Below, in pieces: positions 43,190-55,228 of a stretch of DNA of 64,000 nt. The notes under the pieces are model-generated. The model was not told the origin of the DNA, searched no databases, and saw nothing but the letters and a program-made list of their open reading frames with translations. Each line of letters begins with the position of its first letter. Within the stretch, counting starts at the first letter, position 1. A program made the position numbers and the translations under genes. This DNA comes from Ursus arctos (taxonomy: Eukaryota; Chordata; Mammalia; Carnivora; Ursidae). The stretch is from assembly GCF_023065955.2 (NCBI RefSeq), contig NW_026622985.1, positions 75,071,931-75,135,930 of the forward strand. The letters run 5' to 3'.

Positions 43190-44560
43190 AATGAAAGATA
43201 CACTTTTTTGAGCCTAATACCAAATTTATATAGAAGTATTTTTGTGTAGTTTTTAAGTAGACAATTTTTCAAAACTATAACTACTATGCAAATCCAGGAA
43301 AGGCCATATTTTACTAGAAATCTTAACAGTAATTTGCTAGTTTGGAAAAAATCATACTGCAGGCCACATTCTTTGAATCAACCACCGAATACACATGTCA
43401 CTCGGCCCTGGTTGACTGGCACATTCCATGATTTTATATAAATAGGAGCACATGCACCTTAGCTCTTCTAGACAACTGTACTCAAGTATTCACACGCTGA
43501 TTCACACGCTATTTTTACTTCTTGTTATAGATAGTACAATGCCCTATCATCCATTTGTTGTAAACATTTAAATATAGCTATATGATCAATGAATTCTATT
43601 TTAGGACACAGAAGTGGTATTACACATAATTGGTTATAAAAGTGCTGGTCCTAATAGAATTAAGAACAAGTGATTCAGTGTCCTTGCTACTGGATTTTAA
43701 AATGCATGTATTTTCTTTAAAAAAGTTTGCACCCTAGTTCTCCAACATTAGTTTTTAGATCCTTTTCTTGAAAATTTAGGTTGTCTTTCACATATTTGAA
43801 ATCTCCTACTCTCCTGACCCAAGAATTCTCATTTCCCTATAACCCAGCTTCCCTAAGCTCCCAACAGCAAATAACATCAGCCCTGTGGCAAATAAAGTCA
43901 CTTTCCAGCCATAGAAGAAAGCTATACTGAGTATCCTGTCCAGGCTTATACAACCACAGAGACATCTTCCTGAGGCAAAGGACAGGGAATCAAGATCACC
44001 TTAACCACCAACCCACATTAGTGGATTTTGCATTAACCTTCTTAACGAGGGCTACACGAATCAAAGATTAGCAAGAGGTATGTCCTGCTCTTGGTTTCAT
44101 CTCTGGCTTTCCAATACGTCCCTGGATAAGCTATATAATATGTAAGAGCTTTAAGTTCTTCAGCTATACATCAAGCGTATGTATATATACACACCTAGAT
44201 ATGAGATCATGAGACCAGTTGTTATAAGTGACACCCTGGAGAGGGAAACATAAAGCAAAGTTGGTGCTTTGATACAAAGGATAATATTTTAAAATGCACA
44301 GCCAGCAATGCATGTGTGAGCTCTCTAATGAAGAATCTAGTTCCTTGGGGAGTTATGCTATCATGCCAGATTACGACATCTGACAAAGACAAAAACCTCA
44401 CCATAAAATTAAACAGTCTGACAAGACAGACTATGGAAGGCCAGACTTGAAATTGCACACTGATCAGAACAAGGAAAACAAAACAAAGAACAGTTAATGA
44501 AGAGAGGGTAAAGAGGGCCTTGGGTGTAACAGATCGGAAATAAGAGGAGCCTACAAGATG
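43190..44560. other. No recognisable gene or repeat
   Basis: AT-rich. The 120-residue reverse open frame at 44222-44584 has no recognised domain and no splice support. Confidence 0.45.
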
Positions 44561-44564
44561 GAAT

Positions 44565-44576
44565 GGGGGGGGGGGG
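44565..44576. repeat. Poly-G tract, G12
   Basis: Twelve G between GAAT and TGCACC. Confidence 0.95.
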
Positions 44577-45985
44577 TGCACCAAAGGTTGAAAGTGAAAA
44601 CAGGATCCAGGTGGAGGACAAGTTAGAAGGCATTATGAGCACATAGGTCTGATAAAAAGGTGAACAAGGAATTCAAAAGAAGTACTTTGTATCTGAAAGG
44701 AAACTAGGATACCCAGCAGAGAAGTGATCACAGATGAGCAAGGCAAGAATTCAGTTTCCAGGCAACTAGGGCACCAAGATGAGAACAGGGCTGAACACCA
44801 GCCCAGCAGAAAGCTAAGCCTATGGCTTTCTGCTTCCAAGCTCCCTATACAGGCCCCATGGCAGACAAAACTAGCCCGGCGGGGGAGGGGGGGACGGGAC
44901 GGGGAGACACTGAACCTACAAGATGGGGTTAAGTGTCAGGACTTAGGTTGGATTTCACATTCATATTAAAATCCATCTTCTAAGATTAGTGGCAAACTCT
45001 TTCATGCTTTAAAGCTAAGACAAATACTGTGCTTGCCCTATTCCTCTAAAAAGGGATACTTAATAAAATAGGAATCTTGGTCATCCCTGCTATGTACATT
45101 GGTCAGCAAAGGGACATGTATCTGCAATCATGTGTAGGAGTTCCCCTCTCCAAGAACATGCCGTAACAATGCATTATCACCAGACAGCCTGTAACCTATT
45201 TACGCACGGGGAACATTTTAGAAGACTGGAACTCAAATATTAGGATGGAAAATATAGGTTAAGTAGAAAATACGTCTTAAAAATACCTCTACAGTGATGC
45301 ATCCTAAATTAGTTTGCATACATTATACCTGAATCCCTGTCCCCAATCAGGTGACAATACTACCCAAAGCCACATCAAATAAAGGTTTGGAAATCAGAGG
45401 TTTGATATGGTTAGAAAGGTCAGCTATTTGAGTTTAAGGGACAAAAGATTTTAAAAGATTGAGCAAAACTCAGATGTACAGACATGCAGCCTAAAGCAAT
45501 ATTTAAATGAAAAGATGTACTAATATTTTATTCTGAGGCTTTTTTGTTGCCAAGTCCATATAAACATGCGCACGTGTGTGTGTTGTAGGTTATGTTTTCT
45601 CCATTTTTTCTTATCCCGGAAGTTCATAGCAGGGCAAGATCAAGGTGCTTTTGAGAGATTTAAAATTTCAAAATAGGCTTTTTAATCACTATTTCCCCCA
45701 CTGATAGTACTGAACCAGATAGATATCCTCAATTCTCTACCACGAATCCTAGGAATGAGGGAGAAGAAGGGTTATCACTGTCCATCAGAAGCAGGATAAT
45801 GGCCCCAAAAGATTTGAGACGATTAAGAGCTTTCTCAAAGTCCTTGGATTGGTTGCTGTGTGACATCACTATAAATCCTTCATCACATCTTTGAAGATGC
45901 CCCAGCTCAGACCTCAGGCTGGGCTGGATGTGTACTGAGTTATAACTAAGGTGCGTTCCATTCATTAAATCCCAAATTTCTTTGC
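44577..45985. other. No recognisable gene; G-quadruplex motif at 44881-44905
   Basis: 44881-44905 reads G5-A-G7-AC-G3-AC-G4, a textbook four-tract G-quadruplex pattern. Otherwise unassigned. Short open frames at 44633-44969 and 45729-45965 have no domain. Confidence 0.45.
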
Positions 45986-45989
45986 ATGG

Positions 45990-46240
45990 TACTCAGACAT
46001 TCACAATTTGACCTTTTCAACTTTATCACCCTCGCCCCATGTCCGTTATACTGCAAATCTCGCCAGATTATACCAACTGCTCTCAACATACCTGCCACCC
46101 TACTCTTTTGAAACCATCTCCTTTCAATCTTAAGACCTCATTTGAATGCCATCTCCTTGGTGCCTTTTCCAATCACCCTAATTAAAATCAACCCTCTTGT
46201 ATAAATGTCCCATGTATTCATTTCAGATTTTCCCAGGTGT
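45990..46240 (+). mobile_element. L2 LINE 3' region
   Basis: 'gacctcatttgaatgccatc', 'tccttggtgccttttccaat' and 'caccctaattaaaatcaacc' follow the L2 3' order (CTCAAATGTCACCTCCT...GAGGCCTTCCCTGACCACCC). Confidence 0.65.
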
Positions 46241-47427
46241 TTTTTTTTTTTTTAACACATGAAGCTTCATTTATAAATCTCTCCCACTGCACTACCTATC
46301 CCACTGCAAGCTTCAGCCTGAAGCAGGTCCTCACATACAGGAGGAAGATCTTCAAACCTCGAAGTGTGGGGTTTTGACTGCGACTTAAAATTAAACATTA
46401 ATTACCAAAATGAGGATTTGTAGGACTACAGGCAGAATTGATCTATTTTCCAAGTTATTTCCCAGGAAAAGTTACAGTACCTACTGGAGATTCCATCCAA
46501 GGGGGGGAAAGTAAGCATTTGAAGGAACAGAAAGTTACATTGTTTTTGCACATCAACACAATGGTTAAAATATCAAAAGAGACAACTGGCGCATGTACCT
46601 CTATCCTAAGAATCCAGAGGTAAGGAAATATGTTGAGTCCTAGCTGTTTATCTGCAGGGATTTCACGATTAGGTTTGAGACATTTATTGTAATGCAAGGT
46701 ACTAAATGGTAAGCACTGCATCTTACATATTCCATTTAGTCATATTAAAATTAAAGTGCTGAGGATGTTCAAATATTAAGTGATAAAGGTACTTAAAACC
46801 TAGTAAGCAAGGTTTATTCATCTCTACTCTGAGGAATAAAAAGATGAAAAGCTGATTTAACAAGCCTGTGCAGGAAAAATTGCTTCATATGCTAGAAAGA
46901 TTGTATACTAAATTGTAGCCTAAAGCAAAAGGTACGAACCTCTCAAATACCAAGGAAAGTATGGTAATTTTTTTTTTTTTTAAACCAATGTTGAGAATCT
47001 TTACGGATGCCCTTTTTAAGTCTCAAAAGTAAACTCCAGGGGGAGTTTCGTTAGATGTAAAAGTCACCTAATATAGGAAATCTAAAGCCGAGGATGAGGT
47101 ATTTAAAGTGCCACCCCAATTCTAAAGTGAAATATATTCAGGGACTCAGTATGAGGATTACAGAAATAAGTTGTGATAGAAGCTATGAAGTCGAAGTCTG
47201 TGTTGCTGACTCTAACAGCCAAAAACATGAAGGGAGACAGACCAGTTGGTCACATCTGGGTCGGGAACAACAACAAATAGGCCCAAACAGTCAAAAGTGA
47301 AGTTCCAAGAAAATAAAACTGACGTGATGATTTTATGCATCAACATCCCTGAACTAAACGAGGACCTAGAGAGCTGGTCAACACTTCTGGGTGTGTATGA
47401 GAGGATTTCCCAAGACACTGGCATTTG
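46241..47427. other. No recognisable gene; T-runs
   Basis: T-runs near 46242-46253 and 46969-46982. Overlapping open frames at 46438-46721 and 47094-47428 have no domain. No repeat recognised. Confidence 0.45.
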
Positions 47428-47429
47428 AA

Positions 47430-47765
47430 TCAGGAGACAGAATAAACTGTCTTCCAGTGCTGATGGACATCATGAATCCATTGAGGATCCAATTAAACGG
47501 TGGAGGAAGGGTCCATTTGCTGACTGTGTAGCAACATCCATTTTCTCGTGCCCTTGGACTTCAGTGCTCTTGGGTTCCTGCATCTTCAAACTTGTATGAG
47601 GGCTTAAACCATGAGTCCTCCAATTCTCAAACCTTTGGACCCAGAATTAATTACATCAGCTTTCCTGGTCCTCCAGCTTGCTAACAGATTACAGAATTTC
47701 TTGGCTTCCATGATCACATGAGCCAATTCCCTTATTAAAGCTCTTCTCTCCTGAGCATTCCCCTC
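47430..47765 (+). mobile_element. MLT1-type MaLR LTR, plus strand
   Basis: 'ggacatcatgaatccattga', 'ggtggaggaagggtccattt', 'gcaacatccattttctcgtg', 'cagctttcctggtcctccag', 'cttggcttccatgatcacat' and 'gagccaattcccttattaaa' follow the MLT1 consensus. Ancient, non-coding. Confidence 0.88.
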
Positions 47766-47964
47766 TCCTTCCCAACCACATACAAAGTGGTTCTTGTTAT
47801 CTGGACAATCCTAACATAGCACATTAGTAACGTGAGAAAGTCAACTGAAACTTTCACATCCTGAGACAACCCTCAAGTTGGCATCCACTCCCTTCCATCA
47901 GTATGCTCTGTATGACCTTGCAACATTCCTCGACCAGAGGCTGTTAGTAGCCATAACTTTGGTG

Positions 47965-48105
47965 CTTGTTAAAACGTAAATTTCTGTGCCCTATCCCACA
48001 CCTGCTGACCCAAAATGTCTGGCAGTGGGCTCAGGAAGGTGCATGTTAGAAGCCTCCTGTTAGGTGGCTAACACATGCTGCAATTTGAGAACCATGGCTC
48101 TAAAA
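47965..48105. mobile_element. MER5A hAT remnant
   Basis: 'gtgcttgttaaaacgtaaat', 'cctatcccacacctgctgac', 'gcatgttagaagcctcctg' and 'gcaatttgagaaccatgg' follow MER5A in order. Confidence 0.8.
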
Positions 48106-48144
48106 ACTTGAGTTTCAAAAACCTGAAGTCTCTCTAGTCTTTAT

Positions 48145-48166
48145 AAAAAAAAAAAAAAAAAAAAAA
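48145..48166. repeat. Poly-A run, A22
   Basis: Twenty-two A next to the left (3') end of the reverse-oriented SINE at 48171. For a minus-strand SINE a poly-T would be expected here, so the run is not its tail. Confidence 0.9.
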
Positions 48167-48170
48167 TTTG

Positions 48171-48323
48171 AGCATGCCCACACACAAGCAGGGGATGGGG
48201 GGTGGCGAAAGCAGAGAGACTCTCAGACTTCTAGCCTGAAGCGGGGCTCAATCCCAGCACCCTGAGATCAAGAGCTGAAACCCAGAGTGCAATGCACAAC
48301 TGACAAAACCACCCAGGTGCCCC
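48171..48323 (-). mobile_element. SINEC, minus strand, 3'-shortened
   Basis: Reverse-strand motifs 'ctgaagcggggctcaatccc', 'agcaccctgagatcaagagc', 'caactgacaaaaccaccc' and 'aggtgcccc'. Diverged; no clear target-site duplication seen. Confidence 0.82.
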
Positions 48324-48534
48324 AACTTCGTTCATCTCTTCTAATCTAGTTCAATAGTCACCTCCTACCAGAAGTCTTCGGTGATAAATTGATGGGTCCT
48401 TTGCTTTCTTCAGTAATTGTGTACAGCTCTATCTTTTCCCATTTTATTGTGCTTATTGTTCTTATGTCACTTCACTTGAACAACAGCCACCACATCTAAC
48501 TCAAGTTCTTTCTTCAGTTCATCATTAAGAGCCC

Positions 48535-48665
48535 CCCATGGGAAAGATACTATTCTTTTGCCCATTTAATACACATGGGAAACGAAACAGATTTTCACAA
48601 CTGCTTCAGCTCACACTGCTGGGAATCAGTGATGTTGCCGTTCAAACCAAACAGCCTTTATCAGT
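48535..48665 (-). repeat. MIR, minus strand
   Basis: 'cccatttaatacacatggga', 'aacgaaacagattttcacaa' and 'cacactgctgggaatcagtg' resemble the reverse MIR core and 5' part. Confidence 0.6.
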
Positions 48666-50220
48666 TGTTTACTTAACTTCCCTGAAGCAAATTTTTTTTA
48701 TTTCATGGTCTAGAATAGAGAAAGTGTTCCTGGCATAGAAGAGCCAACAGTAGGAAGAGTGATAAAGGTATTATAATAGTGCCGGTTAATATTTAAGACT
48801 GAAAGCAACTAGCAAAGCCAATAAACATCCTGCCTACATAAACTATGAGATGGAAACAAGATAACTTGTTACAGAACAACCACATGGTAATTTGCCAGAA
48901 GATCTGAACCTTCTATCTAATGAGATGATCTCAGAATACTCAGTATCTTCTTATAGCTAAGCTCTTGCAGTTTTATAAATGTCCCTGATAAAAGCAATGC
49001 CCTTACTCTCAAGCCTTGTAACTAGGACTAACAGCGAAGTCCCTGCCGAGGCAGTGTTCTAAAGCAGACAAGCCCCTCCTCAAAACAGAGCCCTCAGAAT
49101 CCAGGGTCACTGCTGGAATAATGAGGACAAGAGAATATGAATCTCTCAATTTACATGGAAAGAGCCAAAAGGAAGAGTCTCCCCTCAAATTGGCAAACAC
49201 CTGTACAACCTTCTAGAAAAGAGACCATTTATCTACAGTCTACCATGCACCAGGTCTATGCTGAGTGTTTCTCTCATGGATGAGCAGCCGGGGCTCACAA
49301 AGATTCTAACATCAGGATCAGAAGAGAGTAAGTGGCAGAGACCACCACTTCCCATGTCTCCCCACTGCACGGTTCTTCTCAGAGGTCACTACAAATTGAA
49401 GAATTTGCATGTTAGTGGACGACACACAAACGGTCTCCAGGTAACATGCGATGCTAACTGTCCCCTCAACAACTGTGGACACCCAAGCAACCAAAAGCTT
49501 CAAGCATCTCATACTAAACTCAGAAGCAGTGGAGATCAGGAAGGGGAGAGAAACTGCATCTAAGAAACTTCGAGGTTTACACACAAAAGCCACTGAAAGG
49601 GAAAATTTGCCCCCCCAAATTATGTCTCTTTGGCGTAAGGATTATCTTGAGCTCATGACTTTTAAGAGCAGACACAAGAGAAGCGCTGAAAACCAAGTGG
49701 AAGTTACCCTTCCGAAAGAGACACTTACATTCACAAGCAAAGTCTTCATTTTAAGTGCATCTCCTCTGTACCAGGAAGAGGGGGATGAATCTCTAGAAAC
49801 TCTTATCAGTGGAGAAGGCAACTAAGATCTGTAACCATCACATGTCCTTGTTCACTGTGCATTGCCTGATAACCTCCCATAACTGGCTTTTCTCCATCCT
49901 CCCCCAGGCTACCATCTTTTGTCATTAGCTGGAGATGGTGTTTAATGTTCCAATGTTTAAACCTCTCAGCCTTCTGCATCTAACAGTTTTCATCCGAAGG
50001 CTAAGAATTTCAGTCTTAACTCAGCCACCTTACTAAGCTCTCTAGACAACTCAAAGTCCTAGTTCCATCAGTGATTAATAACTATTAGTTGCTATTAGTT
50101 GTCCACTATTTGATAAACATGAATAAATCACATTTGTGTTTATCAAAATTTTGCACAGTTCTATTGAAGAATGTTGGCACATTCTGAATTTCTCCTCAAT
50201 CTGTAAGATGCCTGGGTAAA
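48666..50220. other. No recognisable gene; one longish open frame
   Basis: A 124-codon open frame lies at 49451-49825 (+). It starts at ATG but has no recognised domain, homologue or splice context and lies in unassigned sequence, so I do not call it a gene. A MIR-like trace ('catgcaccaggtctatgctg', from 49247) may be present. Confidence 0.4.
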
Positions 50221-50222
50221 GC

Positions 50223-50300
50223 TTATTTTCATTTTCATTATGTTTATTTTCATTATGTTTAATGAAACAATGTTCATTATTTTCTTTATGTTTAATATGC
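50223..50300. repeat. AT-rich 15-bp tandem repeat
   Basis: ATTTTCATTATGTTT occurs twice in perfect tandem (50231-50245 and 50246-50260), preceded by a partial unit and followed by related degenerate units. Confidence 0.85.
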
Positions 50301-50310
50301 TTAGTCAAAA

Positions 50311-51185
50311 GTCATCTAGAACAAAAAAACAAAATCACATAAACCTCCTAGAAGAAAACATAAGCAGTAAGCTCTTTGACATTGGTCTTGACAATTTTTT
50401 TTTTTTTTTGGACCAGTCTCCTCAGACAAGGTCAACAGAAGATAAACAAATGGGATTACATCAAACTAGAAAGCTTTTGCACAGCAAAGGAGACAAAATA
50501 GGCAACCTACTGGAGATATTTCTAAATCACATCCAGGTAAGGGGTTAACATCCAAAATACATGAAGAATTTACATAGCTTACTTTAGAAAAAAAAATGGG
50601 CAGAATACATGAATAGACGTTTTTCCAAAGACCCACAGATGGCCACTAGTAACATGTAAAGATTCTCGACATCACTCATCAGGGAAATGCAATCAAAGCC
50701 ACAATGAGCTATCACTTTACATCTGTTAGTCTGGCTCTTCTCAAAAAGACAACATGTGTTGGCAAGGATGGGAAGAGAACCCTTGTGCGCTACTGGTGGG
50801 CACAAGTGGGCATGTAAATTGGCACAGCCACAGTGGAAAACAGGATGGACGTTCCTCAAAAATTTAAAAATTGAATTGCTAGATTGTATGGTAATTCCAT
50901 TTTAGTTATCCAAAGAAAATAACATCAGTTCAGAGATACGTGTACCCCTATGTTCATGGTGGCATCATTTACAATAGTTCAAATATGGAAGCAACATAAG
51001 TGTCCATCAACAGATGAACATGTGGGATATATAAGCAATGGAGTATTACTCAGCTATTAAAAAAAAAAACAAAACACCACCGAAATCTTGCCATTTATGA
51101 CAACATGGATAGACCTAGGATATTATGCTAAGGGAAATAAGACAGAAATACTGTATGATTTCACTTATCAGGAGATGGAAGAGGG
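50311..51185 (+). mobile_element. L1 ORF2 C-terminal part
   Basis: 'acctcctagaagaaaacata', 'gaaagcttttgcacagcaaa', 'ggggttaacatccaaaatac', 'tccaaagacccacagatggc', 'catcactcatcagggaaatg', 'gtgcgctactggtgggcac', 'gtgtccatcaacagatgaac' and 'ggagtattactcagctatta' run in L1 order. Frames are broken. It holds, intact, the ORF2 segment (50333-50370) that the T-free array replaces in the copy at 28 kb. Confidence 0.92.
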
Positions 51186-51216
51186 GTGAGGGAGACGGGG
51201 GTGGGGGAGGGGGAGA
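51175..51216. repeat. G-rich G-quadruplex-like tract
   Basis: GGGG-TGA-GGG-AGAC-GGGGG-T-GGGGG-A-GGGGG lies just past the L1 ORF2 end. It satisfies the four-tract pattern with short loops. Confidence 0.85.
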
Positions 51217-51649
51217 CTGTCTCACAAGGTAATACTATTAGCAGAAGCTCCAACATAGCCAGTGAAGACAAGTTTATTAGATGCTCTTCACTCACCCTGG
51301 CAACATTCTTACTCTGTGCCAAGGGCATATTATAGCTAGTGGGCTCCTCACTGGTCATCCAAGCATTTCTGCTCTCACTAGGACAAGCAGTAAGTCCACA
51401 ATGAGATGGCTGTGTTTTTCAACTAGCTAAATTACCTCTTTGGTGTTCTAGAACGTGCTGGCATGTTCTTACATCTGCTCCTTTGTTCTTACTGTTCCCT
51501 GAACCTCGAAGGCTTTTCCTCCAGATATCTTTCCCTTCCCCTCCTTTGCTTTTGGCTCAACAGTGAGGCCTTTAATTCAGTGTCCTTTGCATTAGTTTGG
51601 GTCCACCAAGAAGCCAACATTAAACATGTAAAAGATATTAGAGGAGGGT
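51217..51649. other. No recognisable feature
   Basis: Unassigned sequence between the L1 and the MaLR LTR. The open frame at 51463-51696 is not supported. Confidence 0.45.
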
Positions 51650-51988
51650 CTCAGTCAGTCCATTCAGGCTACTATAAACAGAAACAGACTGGGTGACAAG
51701 CATTATTTCTCATAGCTGTGGAGGCTGGGAAGTCCAACTAAGGCACAGGTAGATGTGGTGTCCAGCAATGGCCTACTCCCTAGTTCACAGGTAGCCATCT
51801 TCTTGCTCTGTCCTCACATAGCTGAAAGGTGAGAACTCTTGAAGGGTCTCCTTTTGCAAGGCCATTAGTCCCATTCATGAGGATTCTACCCTCACAACCT
51901 AATCACATTCCAAGGCCCTAATACCATAACCTTGGAGGTTAGGATTTCAACTTAATTTTGCGGAGACAAATATTCATCCCATAACAAA
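51650..51988 (-). mobile_element. MaLR LTR (MST/MLT1 group), minus strand
   Basis: 'cattcaggctactataaaca', 'ctgtggaggctgggaagtcc', 'ttcttgctctgtcctcacat', 'attagtcccattcatgagga', 'ctcacaacctaatcaca' and 'ggttaggatttcaactta' follow the reverse MaLR consensus, as at 15515. Non-coding. Confidence 0.87.
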
Positions 51989-52279
51989 CAGGGAGGAGAG
52001 CAGGAAAAGACAGGGAAAATCCTCACACAAGACAAAGGTAGAGAGGATGACTGGACTTTTGGCCAAGGTTCAAGAAAGGTTCAGCCAAGCGGATGGGAAG
52101 TCCTCAAGCTCAAGTCACCTGCTAGCCTGGTCGCACTATTTAAAGGATGGACTCACGATCCCTTTTGTCCCCAGTCAACTGGCTAAACGACACCCATAGG
52201 AAACATGGAAGCAAAAGCACAAGTGGGCTATCAATTATGCCCCGTGGCAGGATCCCCAGCTTATAAGCCCATCATGATA

Positions 52280-52455
52280 GTCAATATTTAGTAAGCACTT
52301 ATTGTATAGACTACACTTCATGCCTTAATACCCACAACCATGTAGCAGGGCACTCTTGCCTATACATTACAAAGGAAACAGAGACACGGATAATGGACCA
52401 TCATCAACTAGTGTCAGAACTAGAATTTAAATCCAGAAGTCCTTACTACCTTGAG
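52280..52455 (-). repeat. MIR, minus strand
   Basis: 'agtaagcacttattgtatag', 'cattacaaaggaaacagaga', 'gaactagaatttaaatccag' and 'aagtccttactaccttgag' are the reverse MIR from its 3' end through the core. This is nearly the whole element. Confidence 0.85.
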
Positions 52456-52599
52456 TTTGAGCAAAGTTTTCTATTAAAAATAAAATTAAAATACTCACTA
52501 AAGATTGGTAAAATATTGTCCCATTAAATGTAATACAATTGAAAACGATAAGAAATCTTGACCATCTAGGAAGATTTTCTAGCCATTCCTTCAAAGACC

Positions 52600-53170
52600 A
52601 CATATGCCAGACATCTATGAACAAAACTGGCAAAATCCCCTGCCCTCACTGAGCTTATGAGACACAGAAGGTAGGAGTGAATACTCATTAGGTGATCGGT
52701 ACAACAGGGAAAATTAAAATGGGGGGAGGGGGAGAGATCAGAAAGTAAGTAGAAAGAGGCAATTTTAAACAGAGGTCAGGAAAATCCTTACTGAATTGAC
52801 TGTAGAGCAGAGAAGGAGGAAAGGGAGGGATATCTGGAGGAAAAGCATTCGAGGTTCAAGGAACAGTAAGAACAAAGGGGCAGATTTAAGAACATGCCAG
52901 CACGTTCCAGAACAGCAAGGAAGTAGTTTAGCTAGAGCAGAAAGATCAAGGCAGGGGAACAGGAGGTCTGAGAGATAAAGCGGGCAGATCATGCAGACAA
53001 TATTCTAAGGGCTCAGTGCAACCCAGTGGAGGTCCTGAACAGAGAAGCAATCGGACTTTTGCTACAAAGGAATCACTGACTGACTGCTTGTAGAGATCAC
53101 ATTCGAGCTGGAGGTGGGAAGGACAGAAGCAGGAGAACAAGTTTCGAAGGCTACTGCAGAACCCTGCAGG
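52600..53170 (-). mobile_element. L2 LINE 3' end, minus strand
   Basis: 'cccctgccctcactgagctt', 'aaagcattcgaggttcaagg', 'aacagtaagaacaaaggggc', 'gggcagatcatgcagacaat' and 'gcaacccagtggaggtcct' follow the reverse L2 consensus. 'atcacattcgagctggag' continues upstream. It may include a small insertion. Confidence 0.75.
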
Positions 53171-53329
53171 CAGACTGCTTTATAATCTTCACTCCAAAAA
53201 TCACAGGAAACTAAAGGACTAGCACCAATTAGAAGAATCTTAAGTGGAGATATGGAAGATACATTAAGGATGTGCCTTATGCTAGAAAAGTAACAGGACT
53301 ACCATCTTTAGAACCATCCTCAAGGAAAA

Positions 53330-53890
53330 GGCCCTGGCCTTTGTGCCTGTCCTTTGCCTGTCTGCCTTCCCATCTATGACTAAACCCCACAGACTTCAGT
53401 GCCCAGGCTTCCTCGACAGCTGTCTGAAGACAGGCTAGCCAGACACTGGACACCATGAATAGAAAGGTCAAGGTATTTATCCCCCAACCCCTTCTATTTC
53501 AGGTGGCATCTCCAGCAGTAGCCACATCTCCACTGTTGCACATCCCCAACGGCAGCCCCCTCCATGGTTCCAGTTACCACTGGGTGGCCCCAGATCCTGG
53601 GTTCTGCTCTCACCAGGTAGCTCCTCTGCTACACTTCAACTCCCACCAGGCAGCACCCCACCCCCAATCCATCCCTGGCTCTAATAACACCAACCCTTCC
53701 CTTCCCTCACTTCAGCCCAAGGAATGGTAGCTGCTTCCTGCAGCTGGTAACCTCTACATTGCATAACAGATTCGTATTTGCTTTTTTGGCTTTTCTAATA
53801 CCTTTGCAATTAGTTCCCTATTATCACATCCCCTCTTTTAAACCACTTTGTGATAGTTTTTCTGACTAGACCCTTCCATACTCTTCCATC
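53330..53890 (+). mobile_element. L1M 3'UTR and end
   Basis: 'tcagcccaaggaatggtagc', 'tgcttcctgcagctggtaac', 'cctttgcaattagttcccta' and 'tttctgactagacccttcc' match the end of old L1M/L1ME 3'UTRs (GGTGGTAACGGCTTCCTGC...TTTGTAAATAGTCCCTTTATTA). The Pro/Ser/His-rich open frame at 53455-53730 is this 3'UTR, not a protein. Confidence 0.7.
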
Positions 53891-55228
53891 AAAAGGTACA
53901 AATAAATGTTTATGTGTTGTGTTAAATTAGAATCTGGAAGGTATGCACATATTCCGTAATGATCTACACTATTCATATCCCACATCTCCCAGGGAAATCA
54001 GGCTGAAGGAACATCAAGGGGAGATGGAAGAAAAGGGGGAGGCAGAAGGAAAAGGGGGCAGCGGGGTGCAGGAGGAAGAAGAGATGGGGGACAGGTACTG
54101 CCCACAACTGTTTAGTGCTTTACAAACATTCTCTTAATCTGGAGCCCAAGGCAAAAAGCCCCAGAGGCTCCTCACGGCATACAGCTCAGAAAACCTCATC
54201 CCAGTCCTTCTGGAGAACCTGCCGCTATCAGTCAACACCACAAGGCTTCAGGCATCCCTGGGGCCATGTCCTAAGAGCTGCCAGAAATGCGCCTTGCTTT
54301 CACCTACCCTTACTCACAGCATATAATTATTACAAAGTCAGAGGAGGTGAAGTCTGTGTACAGAAAAGTCAATAGAGAAACTTGAACCATTAAGGTGTCA
54401 AGACAAAAGGTACCACCCACATCTGCTACAGAACGTGGGCAAACCAGACCCCCTCCATCACACTGCTCAGCTGGGCTGGAACAGGGAGTGCTGTACATGC
54501 AAGGACCAGGGAGACTTGCATGAGCAACCTCCCGGTTAACACCTATTATCCTTGCAGATAAACAGCATGCATAAACAAGGACAGAAAATTTAGCTTCAAA
54601 TGCCTATGAGAGTAACAATTTCTATAGAAAAGACACTTAAGGTGATATTGTGTTGCATAAGCATTTGGTATAAAGGGAATGTTGGCTTGACCCCAGGAAA
54701 GACAGGTACCCTCACAGATAGGAAAACAACTTCAGCACTACAACTGTTAGTCACCACTAATTCAAAAATGAATCATGTCCTTGAAAGTCATACTATAAAA
54801 GGGGGCATCACCATATTTGCATCAGACCTAAAAAAATTATCTAATGTTTACTGACTTGTTATATATGAAAATACAACCCATACAAATATAACCTATAAAA
54901 GCTTTGAATTACTCAAAAGCCTTTTTCCCCCAGAGAGGAAGTAGTTTGTGGTAGTCTGAGAGCTTTTTAAGTGTCACTTTGATCCCCCATCTGCTGTTGT
55001 CAGGAAAGGACATGGTGGGGAAAACATGCACCATCCTATAAAAAGGGATTGCGAATTTCCTAGAAGGATCACTTCCTTACATTTGGTATCTCTTAGCAGT
55101 ATTCTGCCTGGAAGCTGGTTCTGAGAATGGTGAAGAAATACAATAAGGGAAGAATCACTGGAATTTAGAGTTACTACACACATTCAGCCTAGGAGCAATC
55201 CAATCCCCCAGATATGTAAGGGCATATA
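53891..55228. other. No recognisable gene; purine-rich tract at 53998-54096
   Basis: 53998-54096 is almost pure purine on the plus strand (many GGAAGAAGAG and GGGGG units), a potential triplex or G-quadruplex former. No exon or named repeat otherwise. Confidence 0.45.

Noticed and set aside
49451..49825. 124-codon open frame starting at ATG
   Set aside because: No domain, homologue or splice signals recognised. One such frame is expected by chance in 64 kb on six frames. A protein search could revive it.
53455..53730. Pro/Ser/His-rich open frame resembling a low-complexity protein
   Set aside because: It coincides with an L1M 3'UTR, whose end motifs follow directly.
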